From Chlamydiales bacterium (GTDB lineage Bacteria > Chlamydiota > Chlamydiia > Chlamydiales > JARBTQ01): DNA of 62,769 bases. The notes under the pieces were generated by a model. It made no database searches. It saw only the letters and a list, made by a program, of their open reading frames with translations, and was not told the DNA's origin. This document shows positions 57,137-62,769 of the stretch, piece by piece (positions within the stretch are counted from its first letter, which is position 1; each line of letters begins with the position of its first letter). The stretch lies in assembly GCA_029240075.1 (NCBI GenBank), contig JARBTQ010000012.1:1-62769 (forward strand), in the 5' to 3' direction. The position numbers and the translations under genes were made by a program.

Positions 57137-57844
57137 ATGTTCAAAATTTTGAAAAAATTATTTAAGAAAAACAAGTACCCAGATCTTCCCCTTGCTACTA
57201 AGAGGACTCTTAAAAATCTAGCAGCTCGTAATATGTCAATAGCTACCATTATAGATATAGGTGCATCTGATGGACGTTGGTCTGTGCAAGCTAGGGATGT
57301 TTGGCCAGATGCCAAGTTTCACCTCATAGAAGCTAACAACTATCATCAACCATTGCTCGAAAAACTATCTAAAAATGACCATTCCTTTAGTTATTCCCTT
57401 GCAGCTGCGGGTAGAGCTGATGGTGTAATTTATTTTGATGAATCAGATCCTTTTGGAGGTCGTGCTTTTAACTCTTCAGAAGGGGTAACAAATAATTTAG
57501 CAAAGGTGAAACAAGTTTCTGTAGATGCTGAAATTCAAAGGTTAAATCTGAAGGGGCCTTATTTAATTAAGTTGGATACTCATGGTTATGAGGTGCCAAT
57601 CCTTGAGGGGGCTATCAATGCTCTGAAAGATACAGAGTTAGTAATATTAGAAACGTATAATTTTCAGCAAGGGCCAGAGGGTCTTTTATTCTATGAAATG
57701 TGTGCTTATATGCATAAGCTCGGTTTCCGTGTTATTGATATTTCAGAACCTCTTTGGCGAAAAAAAGATGGTGCTTTCTGGCAAATAGATATTTTTTTTA
57801 TAAAAGAATCACGACCAGAATTTGATAATAATGAGTGGGTTTAG
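57137..57844 (+). CDS. FkbM-family methyltransferase
   Basis: A 235-residue SAM methyltransferase: TIIDIGASDGRWSVQA near residue 38, FHLIEANNYHQPLL near 64, and YLIKLDTHGYEVPILEGA near 143, the FkbM signature. Members O-methylate sugars in many surface glycans. The basic N terminus (FKILKKLFKKNKYP) may attach it to the membrane. The following 274 bp contain no gene. Confidence 0.85.
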   Translation: MFKILKKLFKKNKYPDLPLATKRTLKNLAARNMSIATIIDIGASDGRWSVQARDVWPDAKFHLIEANNYHQPLLEKLSKNDHSFSYSLAAAGRADGVIYFDESDPFGGRAFNSSEGVTNNLAKVKQVSVDAEIQRLNLKGPYLIKLDTHGYEVPILEGAINALKDTELVILETYNFQQGPEGLLFYEMCAYMHKLGFRVIDISEPLWRKKDGAFWQIDIFFIKESRPEFDNNEWV

Positions 57845-58118
57845 GTAGATTTACCTTTCTATAGCTTTTTATATTGGTGGGATTGAGATTAAATGTTGTC
57901 TTTTAATAATTGAATGAAGCGTTATATGAAAATTTGAAAAATAGCTCTATTAAAAAGAATTAATAAATTCTCTGAATGGTATTTCATTAGTTGTTATACG
58001 GAGATTTATGTTTTTAAATCGTTTGAAAGGATAAATTAAATTTATTAGCTTTTTATATGTTAATACTATCAGTTTTGCTATCTTTATATTTTGAAAACTA
58101 CCCTTACCTATAAGCAAT

Positions 58119-59093
58119 ATGAAACATTTAGCTCCTATTATTCTATTTGTCTATAATAGACTTGAGCATACACAGCAAACTTTAGAAGCTCTACGAAATA
58201 ACATTTTAACAGAACATTCTACCTTGTTTATTTATTCTGACGGTCCAAAAAATGTAGAGCATGCAGCAAAGGTGATAGCAGTTAGGCAACTTCTTGAAAA
58301 TGTGACAGGTTTTGCAAAGGTTATAGTTGTCAAGAGAGAAGGAAATTGGGGGCTAGCCAATAACATTATTGATGGTGTTACTAAAATTGTTAACGAATTT
58401 GGTAGAGTTATTGTTTTAGAAGATGACTTAGTGACTTCTCCCTATTTCTTGCAATATATGAATGATGCACTGGATATGTATGAAAATGAACCACAAGTTG
58501 CTAGTATACACGGATACTGCTACCCATTCCAAATAACCAGTTCCCCCGAAACTTTCTTCTTAAGGGACGAAGGTTCTTGGGGGTGGGCTACATGGGCCAG
58601 GGCTTGGAAGTTCTTCGAAACCAATGGAAAAGAATTATTGTATAGAATACAAGAGCAAAATTTGATAAGCAAATTTGATTGTAATAATTCATTTCCTTAC
58701 TTTAAGATGTTACAAGATCAAATCGACCGAAAGAATAATTCATGGGCTATTCGTTGGAGAGCATCTATTTTTTTAAATAACATGCTAACTTTATACCCTG
58801 GAAGGAGCCTTGTAAAAAATATTGGTTTTGATAACACGGGAACGCACTGTAATACAACGAATAATAGTTATGATGTAGAACTATCATCATCTCCTATCAA
58901 ACTAATTTATCAATTTCCTATAGAAAATAAGAGCATGCGAGCTGCTATTAACGCATATTTATTATCTGCTTCAGGATATAAATCTAAAAGTATGTGGGCT
59001 CGATTAGCCAAGTCGTTTAGAAAAAGGATAGATAAGTTAAAAAAATTTTTAATCTTTTATAGACTAAGTTTTAATGATAAAAAACATTTTTAA
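58119..59093 (+). CDS. GNT-I-like glycosyltransferase
   Basis: A 324-residue protein: APIILFVYNRLEHTQQTLEAL at the start, SDGPKN near 46, GLANNIIDG near 88 and IVLEDDLVTSPYFLQYMN near 105 (EDD metal motif), then GSWGWATWARAWKFF near 157. This plan is that of bacterial sugar transferases distantly related to GT13 N-acetylglucosaminyltransferase I. No membrane segment. The last 20 bp overlap the cupin gene, so the two are probably translated together. Confidence 0.8.
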   Translation: MKHLAPIILFVYNRLEHTQQTLEALRNNILTEHSTLFIYSDGPKNVEHAAKVIAVRQLLENVTGFAKVIVVKREGNWGLANNIIDGVTKIVNEFGRVIVLEDDLVTSPYFLQYMNDALDMYENEPQVASIHGYCYPFQITSSPETFFLRDEGSWGWATWARAWKFFETNGKELLYRIQEQNLISKFDCNNSFPYFKMLQDQIDRKNNSWAIRWRASIFLNNMLTLYPGRSLVKNIGFDNTGTHCNTTNNSYDVELSSSPIKLIYQFPIENKSMRAAINAYLLSASGYKSKSMWARLAKSFRKRIDKLKKFLIFYRLSFNDKKHF

Positions 59094-59511
59094 TAATGAA
59101 GAATTGATAGCAATTATCATTTCACACAATTTTCAAAAGCCAGGAATTCATTTTTTTACACCTAATGATTTCTCGCAGCAATTAGCTTATATGAACCATC
59201 CACAGGGTAAAATTATTCAACCTCACATGCATAATCCAGTACCTCGGGAAGTCCACTATACTCAAGAGGTTTTGGTGATCAAGAGGGGAAAACTTAGAGT
59301 TGATTTTTACGATGATAGGCAATCCTATCTAGAAAGTCACCTTTTGGAAGCTGGGGATGTTATTTTGTTAGCATCAGGAGGGCATGGTTTTGAAGTATTG
59401 GAAGAATTAGAGATGTTGGAAATCAAGCAAGGTCCCTATGTAGGGGAAGAAGATAAAACAAGATTTGAAGGAATTCCAGCCAAGCAAGCAATTATAAAAG
59501 GTTATATATGA
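59074..59511 (+). CDS. Cupin protein (WxcM/FdtA-like C-terminal type)
   Basis: A 145-residue single cupin. PHMHNPVPREVHYTQEVLVIKRGKL-type first motif near residues 50-75 (H, H, E, then K) and GDVILLASGGHGFEVLE near 97 form the barrel. Related cupins act beside sugar aminotransferases, as 3,4-ketoisomerases or accessory proteins. It overlaps the aminotransferase gene by ATGA. Whether it isomerises the 4-keto sugar before amination is not provable from sequence. Start at ATG 59074, within the preceding gene. Confidence 0.72.
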   Translation: MIKNIFNNEELIAIIISHNFQKPGIHFFTPNDFSQQLAYMNHPQGKIIQPHMHNPVPREVHYTQEVLVIKRGKLRVDFYDDRQSYLESHLLEAGDVILLASGGHGFEVLEELEMLEIKQGPYVGEEDKTRFEGIPAKQAIIKGYI

Positions 59512-60629
59512 TGAATCCTGTACCAGTTAATGAACCCTTACTAAATGGAAATGAAAGGAAATATTTACTTGAGTGTATAGAAAGTGGTTGGATTTCTTCA
59601 GAAGGCCCGTTTATTAAATCGTTTGAGGAGAAATTTAGTAAACGTATTGGACGTAAATATGGCATAGCTGTTTGTAATGGATCAGTAGCTATAGATGTGG
59701 CTATTACGGCTTTAGGTATAGGTAAAGGGGATGAAGTGATTATGCCAACCTTTACTATTATTTCCTGTGCTGCGGCTATAGTTCGCAGTGGGGCTAATAT
59801 TGTTTTGGTAGATAACGATCCTAATACCTGGAATATGGATGTCAACCAGATTGAAGCAAAAATTACTCCTAGAACTAAAGCTATCATGGTTGTGCATATC
59901 TATGGTCTACCAAGTGATATGGGCCCAATTTTAGCTTTAGCAAAGAAATATAATTTAAAAGTGATTGAAGATGCTGCAGAAATGCATGGCCAAACTTATA
60001 AAGGTAAGGCTTGTGGCAGTTTTGGAGATATTAGCACTTTTAGTTTTTATCCGAATAAGCATATTACTACAGGTGAAGGGGGGATGATCCTTACGGATGA
60101 CCCTGTATTGGCTGAAAAATGCTTTGCGTTAAAAAATCTTTGCTTCCAACCCAATAAGCGTCGTTTCGTACATGAAGAGCTAGGATGGAATTTTCGCATG
60201 ACAAATTTACAAGCAGCTTTAGGATTGGCTCAACTTGAGCGTTTGGATGAATTTGTTGATAAGAAGAGGATGATGGGAAGCCTTTACACCGAGCTATTAA
60301 AGGGAATAGAAGGAATAAGTTTGCCTATAGCTGAAACAAATTATGCTAAAAACATTTACTGGGTCTATGCAATTGTTTTGGGAGAGCAAATTTCTTTTGA
60401 TGCAGAAGCTATGATGAAAAAAATGGCTGAAAAACAGATTGGCACAAGGCCATTTTTCTGGCCTATGCACGAACAACCTGTATTCCAAAAGATGGGGCTC
60501 TTTCAAGGAGAGACATATCCTAATGCAGAAAAAATTGCCCGAAGAGGGTTTTATTTACCTAGTGGTTTAGCATTGACAAATGAGCAAATATACCAAGTAG
60601 CAGAAGTAGTTAAGGAGATTTTAAAGTGA
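59508..60629 (+). CDS. Perosamine-synthase-like aminotransferase (DegT/DnrJ)
   Basis: A 373-residue PLP aminotransferase. The active-site lysine is K184 in YPNKHITTGEGG, characteristic of GDP-perosamine synthase and near relatives; EDAAEMHGQTY precedes it. It should aminate C4 of a GDP-4-keto-6-deoxy sugar with glutamate. The 4,6-dehydratase at 26436 could supply the substrate. The stop overlaps a GTG start of the following methyltransferase, and the start overlaps the cupin. Unlike the protein at 45691 it keeps the lysine. Confidence 0.85.
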   Translation: MMNPVPVNEPLLNGNERKYLLECIESGWISSEGPFIKSFEEKFSKRIGRKYGIAVCNGSVAIDVAITALGIGKGDEVIMPTFTIISCAAAIVRSGANIVLVDNDPNTWNMDVNQIEAKITPRTKAIMVVHIYGLPSDMGPILALAKKYNLKVIEDAAEMHGQTYKGKACGSFGDISTFSFYPNKHITTGEGGMILTDDPVLAEKCFALKNLCFQPNKRRFVHEELGWNFRMTNLQAALGLAQLERLDEFVDKKRMMGSLYTELLKGIEGISLPIAETNYAKNIYWVYAIVLGEQISFDAEAMMKKMAEKQIGTRPFFWPMHEQPVFQKMGLFQGETYPNAEKIARRGFYLPSGLALTNEQIYQVAEVVKEILK

Positions 60630-61399
60630 ATATTTTTAATGATTACTCCCTTTATTACGATCTGCTCTATAGCGAAAAAGATTACATATCTGAATCTAAT
60701 TATATACATTATTTAATTCAAAAATATGCTCCAAATGTCCAGCAAGTTTTAGAACTTGGTTGTGGAACAGGTATTCATGCGATGAATATGGCTAGATTAG
60801 GGTATACTGTTCATGGTATAGATATGAGCAGTACAATGCTTCAGCAAGCCGAAAATAGAGTTCAAGATTTCTTGAAGCAAGATGTTGTCTCTCTTTCAAT
60901 TGGCGATGTGCGGGATTTACAGCTAAATAAAACCTTTGATGCGATTATATCTTTATTTCATGTCATCAGCTACCAAATCACAAATAAAGATTTAGATGCT
61001 ACTTTTGCTACAGTGAAGAGGCACCTTAAACCAAACGGAATTTTTATTTTTGATTGTTGGTATGGTCCTGGTGTATTGTCTGACCCCCCCAGGTCGCGGA
61101 TTAAACGGGTAGAAAATGAAAATATGGAAGTTATTCGTTTGACAGAATCTGAAGTCTATTCCCATTCCAATACGGTTGATGTTTCCTTCCATATGCTGAT
61201 CAAAGATAAAGTCTTAAATGAAATGCGTGAAGTTAAAGAAACACATACAATGCGCTATTTATTTGTTCCAGAAATTCAAAAGCTATGTCAGACCTATTCA
61301 ATGGAATTACTTTTTACTTATACTTGGCTTAAAGAGGATCTAGTTTCTACTAAAGATTGGAATCTATGTATTGGCATAAGGATGCAAGGCGATAAGTAA
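60626..61399 (+). CDS. Class I SAM methyltransferase
   Basis: A 257-residue protein: VLELGCGTGIHAMNMARLGY near residue 40 (SAM loop), GIDMSSTMLQQA near 67 and NGIFIFDCWYGPGV near 137. The start NDYSLYYDLLYSEKDY is usual for methyltransferases beside sugar aminotransferases, which often modify the amino sugar. GTG 60626 overlaps the preceding stop (GTGA), so coupling supports this start. Substrate unknown; N- or O-methylation of the perosamine-like sugar is a reasonable guess. Confidence 0.8.
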   Translation: MNIFNDYSLYYDLLYSEKDYISESNYIHYLIQKYAPNVQQVLELGCGTGIHAMNMARLGYTVHGIDMSSTMLQQAENRVQDFLKQDVVSLSIGDVRDLQLNKTFDAIISLFHVISYQITNKDLDATFATVKRHLKPNGIFIFDCWYGPGVLSDPPRSRIKRVENENMEVIRLTESEVYSHSNTVDVSFHMLIKDKVLNEMREVKETHTMRYLFVPEIQKLCQTYSMELLFTYTWLKEDLVSTKDWNLCIGIRMQGDK

Positions 61400-61426
61400 T
61401 ATATGTCCTAAAAAAAGGTTTAAGTG

Positions 61427-62590
61427 ATGAAAATAGGGATTTTTCTAGATGAGATACAAGCAAGTGACGGTGGTGGTTTTACCTTTAAAAAGAATTTATT
61501 AGAGGAACTTAGTTTATTTAATACAAGTCATGAAATTTATATATTCTATAGGGATTACCCTAATTTGAAGTTACAAAAGAATTCTCAGATCAAACTAACT
61601 CCTATTTTAAATAAGCCTAAGCAAAGATGGTTTCCTTTTTTTAAGTCGAAAATAAAGCAACAATCAGATGAAGCCCTAAGGCAAATTGTTTTACATCATG
61701 GTATCGAACTTATGTGGTTTATCACACCGATGTACATTGAATTAGGGATACCTTTTATTATTACTTTGTGGGACTTAGGTCATAGAATTCACCCCTACTT
61801 TCCTGAGCTGAATAGTATAGGCTGGAAATGGGAGCAAAGGGAAGCTCATTATTCAAATGTACTTCCAAAAGCAACTTGCGTTGTAACAGGAACTGAAACA
61901 TGTAAAAGAGATGCAATCAGGTTTTATTGCTTAGACGAATCAAAGGTGCAAGTTATTCCTTTTCCTACCCCTAGTTTTGTTAAGCAAACCTCTCCTATAG
62001 AAAGCTCTTCCATTTTGCAATCTATAAGGCACCCTTATGTATTCTACCCTGCACAGTTTTGGGCTCATAAAAATCATATCTGTGTTTTATTGGCCGTAAA
62101 ACAACTTAAGGAAAAGTATAATTTGGACTTATCGATAGTTTTTACAGGTAGTGATAAAGGTAATTTAGACTATATAAAAAATAAAGCTAATGAACTAGGT
62201 ATTTTACAGACTACTCATTTTTTGGGATTTGTTACAGAAGATGACTTAAAGGTATTATATAAAAATGCTTTAGCATTAACATTCATGAGTTTCTTAGGTC
62301 CGGATAACTTGCCTCCGTTAGAAGCTTTCGCATTAGAATGTCCAGTTATTGCAAGTGATATTCCCGGTGTCCGTGAACAATTAGAAGACTATGCAATCTT
62401 AGTAGACCCATGTAATGAAGAAGAACTTGCTCAACAAATATATAGGTTATACGCTTCGCCAGATTTAAGAAATAGGATGATTGAAAAAGCTTCAAATATC
62501 CAGAATAGCTGGTCTACAAAAGATTATATTATGCATATTTTATCTCTTATCGAAAAATTCACTCCCTATCGTAGAACATGGAAAGTTTAA
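61427..62590 (+). CDS. Family 4 glycosyltransferase
   Basis: A 387-residue GT-B enzyme: GIFLDEIQASDGGGFTFKKNLL at the start, YPAQFWAHKNH near residue 205 opening the donor domain, and GPDNLPPLEAFALECPVIASDIPG near 285 with the EX7E motif. ATG 61427 is preferred over the adjoining in-frame GTG 61424; AAAAAAGG lies upstream. It is the last complete gene; the 179 bp after it hold no clear gene. Confidence 0.87.
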   Translation: MKIGIFLDEIQASDGGGFTFKKNLLEELSLFNTSHEIYIFYRDYPNLKLQKNSQIKLTPILNKPKQRWFPFFKSKIKQQSDEALRQIVLHHGIELMWFITPMYIELGIPFIITLWDLGHRIHPYFPELNSIGWKWEQREAHYSNVLPKATCVVTGTETCKRDAIRFYCLDESKVQVIPFPTPSFVKQTSPIESSSILQSIRHPYVFYPAQFWAHKNHICVLLAVKQLKEKYNLDLSIVFTGSDKGNLDYIKNKANELGILQTTHFLGFVTEDDLKVLYKNALALTFMSFLGPDNLPPLEAFALECPVIASDIPGVREQLEDYAILVDPCNEEELAQQIYRLYASPDLRNRMIEKASNIQNSWSTKDYIMHILSLIEKFTPYRRTWKV

Positions 62591-62769
62591 ATTATATAAA
62601 TAATCATAAGAAAGAGAGTTTTCCTAAATCCCCTATTCTCTATCTAATTTTTGATAGATTAGAGTATATTCAGGGCAATCGCTTAAAAATTAGACTAGAC
62701 ATATAAAGAGCTGCTAGACTATGCCTTTTATTTCCAATAAATAAAAGGTAAAGCTATGCAACAGAAAAT
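62591..62769. other. Right edge, no supported gene
   Basis: AT-rich sequence after the last glycosyltransferase. The imperfect inverted repeat CTCTATCTAAT ... AGATTAGAG at about 62638-62664 could be a weak hairpin. No T-run and no coding frame with a ribosome site. A gene may begin near the very end of the window. Confidence 0.3.

Noticed and set aside
59508-60629. Second ColD-type dehydratase
   Set aside because: K184 is present at the PLP position, so this is an aminotransferase of perosamine-synthase type.
1-62769. CRISPR array, prophage, complete insertion sequence or replication origin
   Set aside because: No regularly spaced repeats, phage structural genes, intact transposase or DnaA-box cluster was seen on either strand.

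Overview
The window is bacterial, AT-rich, and most probably from an amoeba-associated chlamydia of the Parachlamydiaceae (Protochlamydia/Parachlamydia type). The core gene order is the one known from Chlamydia: RNase G followed by plastid-type plsB, then infA - tRNA-Thr - tuf - tRNA-Trp - secE - nusG - rplK - rplA - rplJ - rplL - rpoB - rpoC. The first bases match the conserved 3' end of chlamydial 16S rRNA. The genus assignment is inference from gene content and order; no database search was possible.

Layout. 1-3209: a 16S rRNA 3' end, then hemN and a class I aldolase (fbaB) on the minus strand. 3857-8335: rng, plsB, a LOG-family protein and an Lgt with an internal insert. 8607-22089: the translation/transcription cluster, with tRNA-Thr(GGU) and tRNA-Trp(CCA), ended by a strong terminator after rpoC. 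In Chlamydia the gene after rpoC is transaldolase; here a surface-polysaccharide region of about 25 kb begins (22116-47001). 47256-49223 is the core membrane protease rseP, followed by two unrecognised membrane-anchored proteins. A second glycan block (51929-62590) runs towards the right edge.

First glycan block. It holds GDP-heptose genes (hddA, hddC), a GDP-sugar 4,6-dehydratase, three SDR epimerase/reductases, a split transketolase, a ColD/RfbH-type 3-dehydratase in which His replaces the PLP lysine, three methyltransferases, a Fe(II)/2-oxoglutarate dioxygenase, four paralogous family 2 glycosyltransferases and two sulfotransferase-fold proteins. In its centre (30827-35258) are four genes that match, protein family by protein family, the Campylobacter jejuni capsule phosphoramidate pathway: a CysC-like kinase (Cj1415), a PEP-synthase-like glutamine kinase (Cj1418), a class I amidotransferase (Cj1417) and a nucleotidyltransferase (Cj1416). 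Next to them are two small methyltransferases of the sort expected for O-methylation. hddA and hddC are also capsule genes in C. jejuni. I infer that this chlamydia can make a phosphoramidate-decorated, heptose-containing surface glycan, which I do not know to have been described in this phylum.

Second glycan block. It holds several GT2, GT4, GT11 and GNT-I-like transferases, an FkbM and another methyltransferase, a cupin and a perosamine-synthase-like aminotransferase. The last four genes before the right edge are tightly coupled. Two of the transferases have a short tail plus a single membrane anchor. Degenerate transposase fragments occur in the first block, fitting assembly by lateral transfer.
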